Shown here: piece by piece, positions 50,165 through 58,127 of the stretch
How positions within the stretch are numbered: position 1 is the first letter of the stretch
Layout of the letters: the number at the start of each line of letters is the position of its first letter
DNA from: Filimonas lacunae
GTDB lineage: Bacteria; Bacteroidota; Bacteroidia; Chitinophagales; Chitinophagaceae
Direction: 5' to 3'
Length of the DNA stretch: 64,000 nt
Assembly (NCBI RefSeq): GCF_002355595.1
Contig: NZ_AP017422.1
Location: 1,426,001-1,490,000 of the forward strand
The notes under the pieces: generated by a model
What the model was told of the DNA's origin: nothing
The model's database searches: none
Seen by the model: the letters and a program-made list of their open reading frames with translations, nothing else
Position numbers and translations under genes: made by a program

Positions 50165-50920
50165 ATGAGCTTTGTAGCCTGTATTGTTGCGGCCGCCCCC
50201 TTACGCGCAGAGGCAAGTCATAGAAGTGAAATGGTGAGCCAGTTGTTGTTTGGCGAGTTTGCCCGTGTGGTAGAAACTACCAAAGATTTTGTGAAGCTGG
50301 TTACCTTATATGACAACTATGAAGGCTGGTGCCAGGCCAGTCAGCTTACCGGGGTAACCGAAGCGGCTACTTTGTTGCCGGTGGCTGGTTATAGCAGCAG
50401 GGAGTATGCAGCTGTTATCAATAATACCGCAGTGCCTTTTTCCATCGCTACTCCTGTGTATGCTACAGAAACGGTTTATCAATGGGATCATTATACGATT
50501 ACTTATGTGCCCGGCTTTTTGCCGGTGCAGGCTTTTTCAGAACAGGCGGTAAAGCAACTGGCTTTGCCTTACCTGAACGTGCCTTATTTATGGGGCGGCA
50601 GAAGTTCGTTTGGTATTGATTGCAGTGGTTTTACCCAGCAGGTGATGAAGATGATGGGCGTGCGGTTGCTGCGTGATGCTTCGCAACAGGCTACACAGGG
50701 CGAAGTAGTGGACTTTTTACAGGAAGCACAGTGTGGCAATCTGGCTTATTTTGATAATGAAGAGGGGCGCATTACGCATGTGGGTATTATGCTGAACAAT
50801 GCAGAGATCATCCATGCTTCGGGCCGTGTGCGTATTGATAAGATCGATAACCAGGGGATTGTGAATTCGGATACGGGAGTGAGAACGCATAAGTTAAGAG
50901 TGATTAAAAGAATGAAATAA
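50165..50920 (+). CDS. NlpC/P60 (C40) peptidase with N-terminal SH3-like domains
   Basis: A 251-residue gamma-D-glutamyl-diamino acid endopeptidase. The N-terminal two SH3b-like modules (about 5-115; VAPLRAEASHRSEMVSQLLFGE style, PVYATETVYQ) precede the papain-like NlpC/P60 domain with Cys153 (GIDCSGFTQQV), His205 (ITHVGIML) and His217 (IIHASGRV). No signal peptide is visible, so it likely acts in the cytoplasm on recycled muropeptides, as with the DPP6/YkfC group. Lies between the divergent sigma factor and a convergent large gene. Confidence 0.9.
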   Translation: MSFVACIVAAAPLRAEASHRSEMVSQLLFGEFARVVETTKDFVKLVTLYDNYEGWCQASQLTGVTEAATLLPVAGYSSREYAAVINNTAVPFSIATPVYATETVYQWDHYTITYVPGFLPVQAFSEQAVKQLALPYLNVPYLWGGRSSFGIDCSGFTQQVMKMMGVRLLRDASQQATQGEVVDFLQEAQCGNLAYFDNEEGRITHVGIMLNNAEIIHASGRVRIDKIDNQGIVNSDTGVRTHKLRVIKRMK

Positions 50921-50923
50921 TAT

Positions 50924-50956
50924 AAAAAAGCCTTACTGATGTAGTAAGGCTTTTTT
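50924..50956. terminator. bidirectional terminator
   Basis: A perfect 13-bp stem (AAAAAAGCCTTAC with GTAAGGCTTTTTT) and 7-nt loop lie between the C40 peptidase (+) and the large secreted protein gene (-). Confidence 0.9.
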
Positions 50957-50975
50957 GCATTATAGAAATGTGCGG

Positions 50976-53639
50976 CTATTGCACCAATACCAGTTTTTGA
51001 CTTACTGCTTTGCTGCGGCCTATTGCTTTTACTATATACATGCTGCTATTGCCAGCCAGCCGGTTGGCAACCAGGGTATACTGGCGCCTGGCGCCTAATA
51101 TGTTCCTGAATACTTCCTTGCCCTGCATATCATATATGGCCAGGGTTACGTTTTCTTTTTCGGTAAAGCCATTGAGCTGAATGGTGCAGGTAGCACGTGC
51201 CGGGTTGGGATAGATGGCTATGGCCTGTGTGGCTTTGACAGTGTTGTTATCTGTAACTACTGGTGTTGCCATTGTAGTGGCTGCGGATAGTGATGTTACA
51301 GGGATGCCTAATACACGCCATTCGAGTATGCCGGTAGATTGTGTGGTGTTGAGCATACTTACCCGCAGGCGGCTGGTTTGCACCGGTGTGATGGTAAGTA
51401 CGTTGTTGGCATCTTTTACGCGTGGCACACTGCCTAGTGTAACCCAGGCAGCGGTGGTACTGTTCCAGTACTGAATGCTGGCAGTAGTGGGTGTTAATAC
51501 GCCGCCGGCATCATCAAACCAATATACTTCTGTAGAAGAGATCTGGTAAGGTTGTGTCCAGTCGTATTGTACCCATTGTGTAGAATTGGGATTGTTCCAG
51601 TTACCGTATGCGCCATGCGTTTTATCATTAGAATTGGCAGGTGTATAGCCATCGTTTACAGCGCTTAAGGTTTCCCACGACGACACATAAGAGGTGGTTG
51701 CATTGGCTAGTGGCGCTATGTTGCTGGTGGTAGTGCCGCCTGTGCTACAGCCTATAGCTGTCCAGCTCATCTGGGCATCGGTAAAATTGCTGTAAGTGGT
51801 ATTGATATCTGTGTTGGAGGCATCGGATGCGCCTTTGCCATCACATTCTGCACGACCGTTATTGGTGTGCGGTGTTTGCAGGTAATAGCCTGCTGTTGAG
51901 CAATTGCCTATTTCCACATCACCACCCAGTACCACGCCGGTGCCACCATATGTAGTGCCCCATGCCCAGGCGTTATCGCGGCAGATGGTATTGCCCGATA
52001 TGGTGCAGTTGGTAAGTACGGCGCCATCTGTTATCTGGGCCGAACCGGAGTAGGTGCCGCCATACACATTACAATCGCCACTGAACACTACGGTGCTGGA
52101 TGCGGTTACGCTTTCCAGGCGCGCAGTGCCTTCTACACGAACAGTGCCGGAGAGGTTGGAAGAACCTACTACTATGGCTTTGGGGCCTACATATACCGTA
52201 GATGCTACAGTTGCGCTATTGGCTACCCAGCCGCCGCCATTGGTATGTGTATGACCTGCGTACAAGGCTTTTACGTCGGCGCGGAAGGTGCTTTGGTATC
52301 CTTCGGGTAATGCATTTTCAATGCGCAGTTCGTAAGGATATCTGTATTGCCTGGGCCAGCCTGGTTCCCATACATAATCATGTTTAGCGGTGGGGGCGCC
52401 CATTACCACCAGGTATAATTTAGAGGTGGATGCGGTGAGTGTATAGGTGGCTTCACTATCGCTGGAGCTTTGGGTGGCGCCATATACACTGGTAGTGCCA
52501 TTGGCTAATACTTCTACAAAACCCCATCGCCAGCCAGCCTGCCCATTTACTTCGGTATGGCCTTTGAATTTAACGTGCACGGTATTGGATGCACAGTTGG
52601 GGTAGAGTGGAATGATATTGATACCCTGATCTTGCGGAGCCATGTTTTTAGGAACGATATAGCGGTTGGTGGTGGCGCTTATCTGGGTAAGGATAGTGTA
52701 TTGCCGCCATAGCCAATGGTTTTCGGCGGCGCTGGTTTTATAAATGTTCAGCTGGTCGCGCATATCCGCTCCGAAACTTTGAGCGGGATAATCGCAGTTT
52801 ACTTCCCGTTTTGCATAGTCGTACATGGCGTCGTTTAACTGGGCTTGTGTCCAGCCGCTTATTCTGCGCCAGGTTTCGGTAGGCACTTCGTTGGCTACAG
52901 ACTCTCTCCATAAACGGTTAACGGTGTTGATACCGCCATAGTTTTGCTGTATGTTCATGAGCCATTTAAAGGTGCTGTAGTGATGGCGGGTAGAACCGAT
53001 ATAATACTGGCGTGTCATTAACCAGCGTGGCAGATCATCGCTGGCAACAGTGGGATATTGCAGGCAGCGCATGTAGTTGGCATGTGTTTCCCAGAAATAG
53101 CCTGCAGGCTCGTAGTTGTTGAAACCGCCCTGGTTACCGCCGGGTTTAAAGTCTATCCGGTTTTGATTTTGCAGGGAGTGTGCCAGTTCATGTGCAATCA
53201 CATATGGATCGCGGGTGGCATTGGGATGAATCCATAAAGCGCCGATCATTTCATCATAAGCGCCACCGAATGCCCAACCTGTAGGGCCGCCGGCACCGTT
53301 GTAGGTTTCGTTCATCACCACTATTATTTTATAAAGTCCCAGCTTGCCACTGTTATCGTGGAAACCTACTGTGTTGATGTAATAGCTGAAACTGGCTTCG
53401 AGATAGCTGGCTATAGCAGCGGGATCGAAGCGCAGGTTGGCATCGGAATAAGTGGTGGGATTTGCGCCCACTTTTGCACCCCAGAAGATGACAAAGTTGG
53501 TGGATTCGTATTTGTAATTGGGCGCCCATTCGTTCCAGGGCGCTGTGCTAAACTGTGTGGGTATATACACGGTTTTGGCGAAGAGGGATGTGCATGACAA
53601 TAGTAGTAGTACCAGTAATTGTACAATTTTGTGTTTCAT
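50976..53639 (-). CDS. T9SS-exported HExxH protein (DUF6055-like) with discoidin-type domain
   Basis: An 887-residue secreted protein. After a signal peptide (to LFAK), residues 30-290 form a metallopeptidase-like domain: HELAH at 150-154 (YVIAHELAHSLQNQ) and WETHANYM (Glu184, His186) as likely zinc site, of the DUF6055 type. Next, a sandwich (about 330-450), a stretch of repeated short strands like a left-handed or parallel beta-helix (about 470-600; GTVRVEGTARLESV, GGTYSGSAQITDGAVL), an F5/8 type C discoidin domain (about 645-780; NDGYTPANSNDKTHGAYGNW, TQWVQYDWTQPYQIS) and a T9SS type A sorting domain (about 805-887; YPNPARATCTIQLNGF, NSSMYIVKA). The combination suggests a carbohydrate-binding secreted protease; substrate unknown. 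Confidence 0.8.
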   Translation of the reverse strand: MKHKIVQLLVLLLLSCTSLFAKTVYIPTQFSTAPWNEWAPNYKYESTNFVIFWGAKVGANPTTYSDANLRFDPAAIASYLEASFSYYINTVGFHDNSGKLGLYKIIVVMNETYNGAGGPTGWAFGGAYDEMIGALWIHPNATRDPYVIAHELAHSLQNQNRIDFKPGGNQGGFNNYEPAGYFWETHANYMRCLQYPTVASDDLPRWLMTRQYYIGSTRHHYSTFKWLMNIQQNYGGINTVNRLWRESVANEVPTETWRRISGWTQAQLNDAMYDYAKREVNCDYPAQSFGADMRDQLNIYKTSAAENHWLWRQYTILTQISATTNRYIVPKNMAPQDQGINIIPLYPNCASNTVHVKFKGHTEVNGQAGWRWGFVEVLANGTTSVYGATQSSSDSEATYTLTASTSKLYLVVMGAPTAKHDYVWEPGWPRQYRYPYELRIENALPEGYQSTFRADVKALYAGHTHTNGGGWVANSATVASTVYVGPKAIVVGSSNLSGTVRVEGTARLESVTASSTVVFSGDCNVYGGTYSGSAQITDGAVLTNCTISGNTICRDNAWAWGTTYGGTGVVLGGDVEIGNCSTAGYYLQTPHTNNGRAECDGKGASDASNTDINTTYSNFTDAQMSWTAIGCSTGGTTTSNIAPLANATTSYVSSWETLSAVNDGYTPANSNDKTHGAYGNWNNPNSTQWVQYDWTQPYQISSTEVYWFDDAGGVLTPTTASIQYWNSTTAAWVTLGSVPRVKDANNVLTITPVQTSRLRVSMLNTTQSTGILEWRVLGIPVTSLSAATTMATPVVTDNNTVKATQAIAIYPNPARATCTIQLNGFTEKENVTLAIYDMQGKEVFRNILGARRQYTLVANRLAGNSSMYIVKAIGRSKAVSQKLVLVQ

Positions 53640-54134
53640 AAAGCTGACTTGAAGGGTGTTTAAGCCTGGTTAATAAATGTTTGATAACGCACGTTGGTGC
53701 GCGTTTGCCTGACCTGTTACGGACAGGCATGACAAGATGGTTCTATGTTGTTTTGTTATTACGTTTTGGGTGTTTTGGTGTGGAATAGTGTGTTAGTGTA
53801 TTGGCAGCAATTGCTATCTGTAAAGTATTCTGTTTAGTTTATAACCTATTCTTAGAAATTACTCTGTATTTGCAGTAAATTATCCTTACTGTTTGTTTTT
53901 TGATGACGAAGCAGGTAAGGGATGTCTGTAAAACAATCCGGGCTTGCGCCCCATCCCCGATGGATAAGGATGGTGACGGGCGTTGAACGGATCGTTTTTT
54001 TTGCAGCAAGGAGGGGTAACGCAGTAGGTTTTACGAAAAAGAATGCTGCGTTGATGAAGGAAAATATATTGCTGCTATAGTGCAGAGCGGTGCTAACCAG
54101 TGATAGAACAGAGAGGATAGAAGCGTAAAAAGCG
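53640..54134. other. 495-bp gene-free region with several small hairpins
   Basis: No coding frame is supported. It contains the presumed promoter of the minus-strand HExxH gene at its left side, and several short inverted repeats: ACGCAC/GTGCG near 53688, CTGT-N5-ACAG near 53716, GGGC-N4-GCCC near 53941. An AAGCG...CGCTT hairpin (about 54121-54137) sits next to the 21-bp repeat array. These may be remnants of a non-coding RNA or of a decayed element; nothing decisive is visible. Confidence 0.4.
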
Positions 54135-54489
54135 CTTATGGAAAAAATATTCGTGCTGACGGAATTTCCGTTGGTGCTGACGGAAAAACCGGAGGGGCAA
54201 ACGGAACAGCTGTATGGCCAAACGGAAAAAGTATTTGAGCAAACAGGAGGGTGGTACGGTAGAGTAGCACTTTGGTTTGACCCTACAGGTATTCCGTCCG
54301 GGCAAACAGCAGACTGGTTTGTTTCTACGGAAAAAATATTCTTGCAAACGGGGTGATTGTTTGATCAAACCAAAGTACTGTATGGGCATACCAGGCCACC
54401 GTCTGACCATACAGTACTTTGGTTGGGCCATGCAATGGTTCCGTCTGATCAGACAGGACCTCCGTTGGTACGAATATTTTTTCCGTAAG
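54135..54489. repeat. array of about 16 diverged 21-bp units in inverted (head-to-head) arrangement
   Basis: From 54138, units start every 21 bases without slippage (54138, 54159, 54180, 54201, 54222, 54243 and so on to 54474). The left units begin ACGGAA and often end CAA; on the minus strand from 54486 leftward the units begin the same way (ACGGAA at 54486, ACGGAG at 54465, ACGGAA at 54444). So two sub-arrays face each other and meet near 54310. The end arms 54135-54162 and 54462-54489 are inverted repeats (24 of 28 positions; 15 of them, 54140-54154 with 54470-54484, perfect). In the repeating frame the left half reads TEKIFVL, TEFPLVL, TEKPEGQ, TEQLYGQ; the right half on the other strand reads TEKIFVP, TEVLSDQ, TEPLHGP. 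The period keeps frame, so long ORFs arise here by structure and are not called as genes. Confidence 0.85.
54368..54424. repeat. perfect 18-bp inverted repeat inside the array
   Basis: Arms 54368-54385 (AACCAAAGTACTGTATGG) and 54407-54424 are perfectly complementary, with a 21-nt spacer, exactly one array unit. Neighbouring palindromes TTGATCAA (54361-54368) and TCTGATCAGA (54444-54453) occur at unit boundaries. Confidence 0.85.
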
Positions 54490-54506
54490 TGACACCGGCA
54501 AAATAA

Positions 54507-54538
54507 AAAAGGGTGCACTGTTTCCAGTACACCCTTTT
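54507..54538 (-). terminator. terminator after the 53-residue membrane protein gene
   Basis: A 14-bp stem with one mismatch (AAAAGGGTGCACTG with CAGTACACCCTTTT) and a TTTC loop lie 18 nt past the stop of the small gene and directly beside the repeat array. Confidence 0.8.
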
Positions 54539-54556
54539 CTTTGGAAGAAAAATATA

Positions 54557-54718
54557 TTATTTGAAATCAATCAGATTCATTGCTCTGCTGAAATAAGTCA
54601 CTGCTCCAGGTAATGCTAACCAGAAAAACTCACGGTAAACAAAAAGCAACACAATTAAGATTGCTAACCAGAAAAAAAACAGGAACCAATATTTGCCGGT
54701 TGATTGTTGAGCTTCCAT
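54557..54718 (-). CDS. 53-residue single-span membrane protein
   Basis: A short frame from ATG 54718 encodes a polar N-terminus (MEAQQSTGKYW), one long hydrophobic stretch (LFFFWLAILIVLLFVY, about 13-28), then REFFWLALPGAVTYFSRAMNLIDFK with a second, weaker hydrophobic or amphipathic segment. Support for coding: a start 45 nt after the end of ppa, hydrophobic third-of-protein pattern, and a terminator just after the stop. I do not recognise the family; I believe similar short proteins occur in Chitinophagaceae, but cannot confirm. It may be co-transcribed with ppa. Confidence 0.65.
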   Translation of the reverse strand: MEAQQSTGKYWFLFFFWLAILIVLLFVYREFFWLALPGAVTYFSRAMNLIDFK

Positions 54719-54763
54719 TCTTTCAAAATTTTAGCAAAAGTAAGTAAGAAAGTTTTAATATGC

Positions 54764-55306
54764 TTATTTGGCAATGAGCTTTTTATAAGCTTCGATAGCA
54801 TCTTTTACAATGCCGTGTGCCATAGCCATATCACCAAAGTCTTCTACTTTTACGGTTTTGTTTTCTAACCTTTTGTATTCTTCGAAGAAGTGACGCAGTT
54901 CGCTGAAGAAATGCGGAGGTAACTCATCGAAAGAATTGTAGTGGTTAACGCTTGGGTCTTTAGCAGCTACCGCAATGATTTTATCATCCGCATCACCACC
55001 ATCTACCATTTGCATTACACCTAATACTTTGGCTTCGATAAGGGTTAAAGGCTGTACAGGCAAAGAAGTGATTACCAGGATATCCAACGGATCTTTGTCA
55101 TCACCATACGTTTGCGGGATAAAGCCATAGTTAACAGGGTAGTGGAAAGATGAATAGATAACCCTGTCGAGTTTTAACAGACCGCTAGCCTTGTCAATCT
55201 CGTATTTAGCCCTGGAACCTTCCGGGATTTCAATAATAGCATTAACAATTTCAGGAGCTGATTCTCCGTATGGTACGCCATGCCAGGGATGTAGAACATT
55301 CATCAT
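54764..55306 (-). CDS. ppa: inorganic pyrophosphatase (family I)
   Basis: A 180-residue soluble PPase (typical 170-180). It has EIPEGSRAKYEIDKASGLLKLDR, FHYPVNYGFIPQTYGDDKDPLDILV with the metal-binding DxDPxD pattern (Asp residues of YGDDKDPLD), DGGDADDKIIAV, and KVEDFGDMAMAH. Two Met codons start the frame (55306, 55303). It hydrolyses pyrophosphate from biosynthesis. The upstream TACCTTTG (minus strand, 55340 to 55333) is probably its -7 element. Confidence 0.97.
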   Translation of the reverse strand: MMNVLHPWHGVPYGESAPEIVNAIIEIPEGSRAKYEIDKASGLLKLDRVIYSSFHYPVNYGFIPQTYGDDKDPLDILVITSLPVQPLTLIEAKVLGVMQMVDGGDADDKIIAVAAKDPSVNHYNSFDELPPHFFSELRHFFEEYKRLENKTVKVEDFGDMAMAHGIVKDAIEAYKKLIAK

Positions 55307-55332
55307 AAGAATCTTAATGTTATTTGAGGTGG

Positions 55333-55340
55333 CAAAGGTA
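55333..55340 (-). promoter_or_regulatory. ppa -7 element
   Basis: TACCTTTG on the minus strand, 27 nt before the start, an exact TAnnTTTG match. A -33 TTTG at 19-21 nt was not found. Confidence 0.5.
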
Positions 55341-55392
55341 ATGGCTAAACGGTCTGATCCGCCATTTTTTTGCCGATACCCCCTTGTTTTTG

Positions 55393-55815
55393 TTAAATAT
55401 TTCCGCTAATAGTATACTTAAAGTCTACTAACCAGCCCCCGGGGGCCTTAATTACTTTCACTTTTCGTGCTATGCGGTCGAATGAGTTTTTATAATTTAT
55501 GATGTCAGTAGAGTCGTCCAGCGCTTCTACCTGGTTAATGATAATGGAAGCCTGTTTGTATTGCTTTTTATCGTTGGCGCTTTTGCTGGTATACGCAATT
55601 TGCATTTTCTGCAGGTTTTGCAGGTTGGCGCTGTCTTTTGCCATATAAAACAGGGCTTTATCAAAATCGCCTTTGAGATAGCCATCTATAAACTCCCTGG
55701 CCGCATCGAGTGAGTTTTCTGCTTGGGGGTAATTATGCTGTTTGCCGCCGCATGCTGCCAGTAATAACACGGGTAGCAGCCATACTGTCATCCGTTTCAA
55801 CACGTTTGTTTTCAT
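55393..55815 (-). CDS. DUF4878-like lipoprotein (downstream of pair)
   Basis: A 140-residue lipoprotein: lipobox LLLAACGG (Cys near 22), then a single cystatin/NTF2-like alpha+beta domain (AREFIDGYLKGDFDKALFYMAKDS near 38-62; VKVIKAPGGWLVDFKYTISG at the end) of the DUF4878 kind. It starts immediately after the stop of the next DUF4878-like gene (0-nt gap), so both are one transcript and likely tandem duplicates. Function unknown; envelope location inferred. Confidence 0.75.
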   Translation of the reverse strand: MKTNVLKRMTVWLLPVLLLAACGGKQHNYPQAENSLDAAREFIDGYLKGDFDKALFYMAKDSANLQNLQKMQIAYTSKSANDKKQYKQASIIINQVEALDDSTDIINYKNSFDRIARKVKVIKAPGGWLVDFKYTISGNI

Positions 55816-56208
55816 TTAATCCAGGCTTTTATCAAAAGCAACTTTCCACTTGCCGTTTTCTTTTTCCAGCTGCATAATGGTTGCTTTTCTATTATCGGGC
55901 AAAACTACCTGAACTGTGGCAGTTGACTCTGATTCTTTTAGTGTTTTTGTGGTAAAATTGGCTGCTTCCTTGCTGGAAGTGGTCAACTTTTCGCCCAAAT
56001 TGCCTAAAAGGGTGAGCATTTCGGCGCTTTGACGGGTGGCATATTTTTTTGCCTTAGCATAATTCTTTTCCTGGAAGGCGGTAAAAAATAACCTGGCAGC
56101 CTCGGAAGGGCTATCCGCAGAAGGACTACAACGAATAAGAAGTAGCAGCATCATGAAGATAGCTGCCGGGAACAGAAGGGCGGTTTTAAACCTTAGAGTT
56201 GATTGCAT
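55816..56208 (-). CDS. DUF4878-like lipoprotein (upstream of pair)
   Basis: A 130-residue protein with an N-terminal hydrophobic segment ending LLLIRCSPS, a lipobox with an unusual Arg at -1; processing as a lipoprotein is likely but not certain. The domain has the family pattern ARLFFTAFQEKNYAKAKKYATRQS (about 38-62), STATVQVVLPDN and ENGKWKVAFDKSLD. It resembles the next gene in layout and arrangement. Function unknown. Confidence 0.75.
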   Translation of the reverse strand: MQSTLRFKTALLFPAAIFMMLLLLIRCSPSADSPSEAARLFFTAFQEKNYAKAKKYATRQSAEMLTLLGNLGEKLTTSSKEAANFTTKTLKESESTATVQVVLPDNRKATIMQLEKENGKWKVAFDKSLD

Positions 56209-56246
56209 AAGAAAGGTGGCAAGATAGTAAGAATACTTATTAAGTC

Positions 56247-56278
56247 AAAAAGCCGGTAATTACACTTACCGGCTTTTT
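56247..56278. terminator. bidirectional hairpin after phoH
   Basis: A perfect 13-bp stem (AAAAAGCCGGTAA with TTACCGGCTTTTT) around TTACAC lies 21 nt past the phoH stop. It isolates the DUF4878 pair from phoH. Confidence 0.85.
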
Positions 56279-56299
56279 CGTTTTACTTTTCCTCTATCA

Positions 56300-57361
56300 C
56301 TAGAAATTAGGTCCTTCTTTTTCCTTTTCTTTCTCGTAGGCTCTGATGATGGCTTTTACCAGGCGGTGACGTACCACATCTTCTTCGTCCAGCTCAATAT
56401 GGGCAATGCCCTCGATGTTACGAAGGATACGACTTGCTTTTTCCAGGCCACTGCGCTGGTTTTTAGGTAAGTCAATTTGTGTGGGGTCGCCGGTGATCAA
56501 TGCTTTTGCATTAGCACCAATACGGGTGAGGAACATTTTTATCTGCAGATCGTTGGCGTTCTGCGCTTCATCCAAAATGATAAAAGCATTGTCTAATGTA
56601 CGACCGCGCATGTAGGCCAGGGGAGCTATTTCAATAGTACGGGTACTCATGTAATAGCCCAGTTTATCGGCCGGGATCATATCATCCAGCGCATCGTATA
56701 AAGGACGCAGATACGGATCGATCTTTTCTTTTAAATCGCCGGGCAGAAAACCAAGGCTTTCACCTGCTTCTACCGCCGGACGGGTTAAAATGATCTTTTT
56801 CACCACTTTGTTCTTCAATGCGCGAACTGCGAGTGCAACGGCGGTATAGGTTTTACCTGTACCGGCAGGGCCTATGGCAAACACAATGTCGTTACGGTCG
56901 GCTGCCAGCACCATTCTTTTCTGGTTGGCAGTGCGTGCACGAACGGTTTTGCCGTTAGGGCCAAATACAAGGATGTCGTTGGGATTTTTATCAACAAAGT
57001 TGTCGATGGTTTCGGCGTCGTCGCCTCCTAAAATCTGTTCAAAATAGTTTTCTGTAAGCCCTCCGTTTCGTTCCATGTATTGAACGATCAGGTCAATTTT
57101 TTCCTTTGCCGTTTCAATGTGTTCAGGTGCACCACTTAGTTTTATTTGTGTACCTCGTGATAAAATTTTTAACAAAGGGAATTTCTTTTTTAGCAGGTCA
57201 AGCTTACGATTGTTAACACCGAAAAATTCAATCGGATTTACGGAGTCGAGGTTAATGATTGCTTCTGTCAAGGTGCAAAGCTTTAAGTGATAAATTCGGC
57301 CTCTGGGTACTTTCAAGGGAACTGCCGGTGATTGCCACGTTTTAGACATGTACTCATTCAT
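56300..57361 (-). CDS. PhoH-family ATPase (PhoH/PhoL type)
   Basis: A 353-residue PhoH-like protein. The N-terminal domain (about 30-110; [32 protein letters not shown]) resembles a small KH-like module, and the P-loop ATPase (about 130-345) has Walker [45 protein letters not shown], Walker [10 protein letters not shown] and [12 protein letters not shown]. Family knowledge: an ATP-binding protein associated with RNA metabolism (often beside ybeY in other phyla) and phosphate regulation in Escherichia coli. The start could also be Met5. Neighbours: rpe follows 93 nt upstream; no ybeY is present. Confidence 0.93.
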   Translation of the reverse strand: MNEYMSKTWQSPAVPLKVPRGRIYHLKLCTLTEAIINLDSVNPIEFFGVNNRKLDLLKKKFPLLKILSRGTQIKLSGAPEHIETAKEKIDLIVQYMERNGGLTENYFEQILGGDDAETIDNFVDKNPNDILVFGPNGKTVRARTANQKRMVLAADRNDIVFAIGPAGTGKTYTAVALAVRALKNKVVKKIILTRPAVEAGESLGFLPGDLKEKIDPYLRPLYDALDDMIPADKLGYYMSTRTIEIAPLAYMRGRTLDNAFIILDEAQNANDLQIKMFLTRIGANAKALITGDPTQIDLPKNQRSGLEKASRILRNIEGIAHIELDEEDVVRHRLVKAIIRAYEKEKEKEGPNF

Positions 57362-57454
57362 GTCTACTCAAACTTACCCTAAAAACGTACCAAATGCTAA
57401 TTAAATTATTAACAACTGTGCTGAATATGTGTATGGCTTTCTGCGCTTTTTTCG

Positions 57455-58102
57455 CTATATTCTAGCAAGGTCGTGTATGGCTTTTTTAGGGTCAGACGAT
57501 TTGAATACATTACTTCCTGCCACTAACACATCGGCCCCTGCTTTAATGATCTCTGCTGCATTCTGCGCTGTTACACCGCCATCTATTTCAATAAGTACAT
57601 CGTGGTTTCCTTCGGTGATCATTTGTTTTAACTGCCTGATACGTGTAAGCGTATGGGGAATAAATTTTTGTCCGCCAAAGCCCGGGTTTACACTCATAAT
57701 CAGCACCGTGTCAATGTCGCCGATAATATCGTGTAACATAGCAATGGGAGTATGAGGATTTATTGCCACACCTGCCTTCATTCCCAGTTGTTTAATCTGC
57801 TGAATGTTACGGTGCAGGTGGGGGCAGGCTTCTATATGCACGCTCAGCCTGTCGGCTCCGGCTGCCTTGAATGCTTCGGTGTATTTTTCTGGTTCCACTA
57901 TCATCAGGTGCACATCCAGCACTTTGCTGGTGGCGGTGCGTATTTGTTCTACCACGGGTAAACCAAAGCTGATATTGGGCACAAACCTTCCATCCATGAT
58001 ATCGAGGTGTAACCATTCAGCTTCGCTTTCATTTACCATTTTGCATTCTTCTCCTAAACGGAGAAAGTCGGATGCCAGGAAGGAAGGTGCGATAATAGCC
58101 AT
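57455..58102 (-). CDS. rpe: ribulose-phosphate 3-epimerase
   Basis: A 215-residue TIM-barrel epimerase. ATG 58102 starts the family N-terminus (MAIIAPSFLASDFLRL); the frame extends 18 codons upstream without sense. It has the metal and catalytic patterns WLHLDIMDGRFVPNISFG, VHLMIVEP, HIEACPHLHR, IMSVNPGFGGQKF and IEIDGGVTAQNA, with Asp residues in LDIMDG and EIDGG as catalytic pair. It interconverts ribulose and xylulose 5-phosphate. Start lies 25 nt after the TPR lipoprotein stop, so co-transcription is possible. Confidence 0.96.
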   Translation of the reverse strand: MAIIAPSFLASDFLRLGEECKMVNESEAEWLHLDIMDGRFVPNISFGLPVVEQIRTATSKVLDVHLMIVEPEKYTEAFKAAGADRLSVHIEACPHLHRNIQQIKQLGMKAGVAINPHTPIAMLHDIIGDIDTVLIMSVNPGFGGQKFIPHTLTRIRQLKQMITEGNHDVLIEIDGGVTAQNAAEIIKAGADVLVAGSNVFKSSDPKKAIHDLARI

Positions 58103-58127
58103 ATAACAAGTTTTAAAGTGTGTGCAC

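Noticed and set aside
54135-54489. CRISPR array
   Set aside because: Units are contiguous 21-bp tandem copies with divergence along their whole length; there are no conserved repeats separated by unique spacers and no cas genes.
54135-54489. Insertion sequence or MITE with terminal inverted repeats
   Set aside because: The outer arms are inverted repeats, but they are simply the first units of two facing arrays; no target-site duplication was seen and there is no transposase. A MITE origin is not excluded.
54093-54518. 141-residue minus-strand ORF, and shorter frames on both strands, across the repeat array
   Set aside because: All frames stay open because the unit length is a multiple of three; the residue content (Arg, Phe, Cys, Pro rich) is not protein-like and there is no start signal. 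Treated as a DNA repeat, not a gene.
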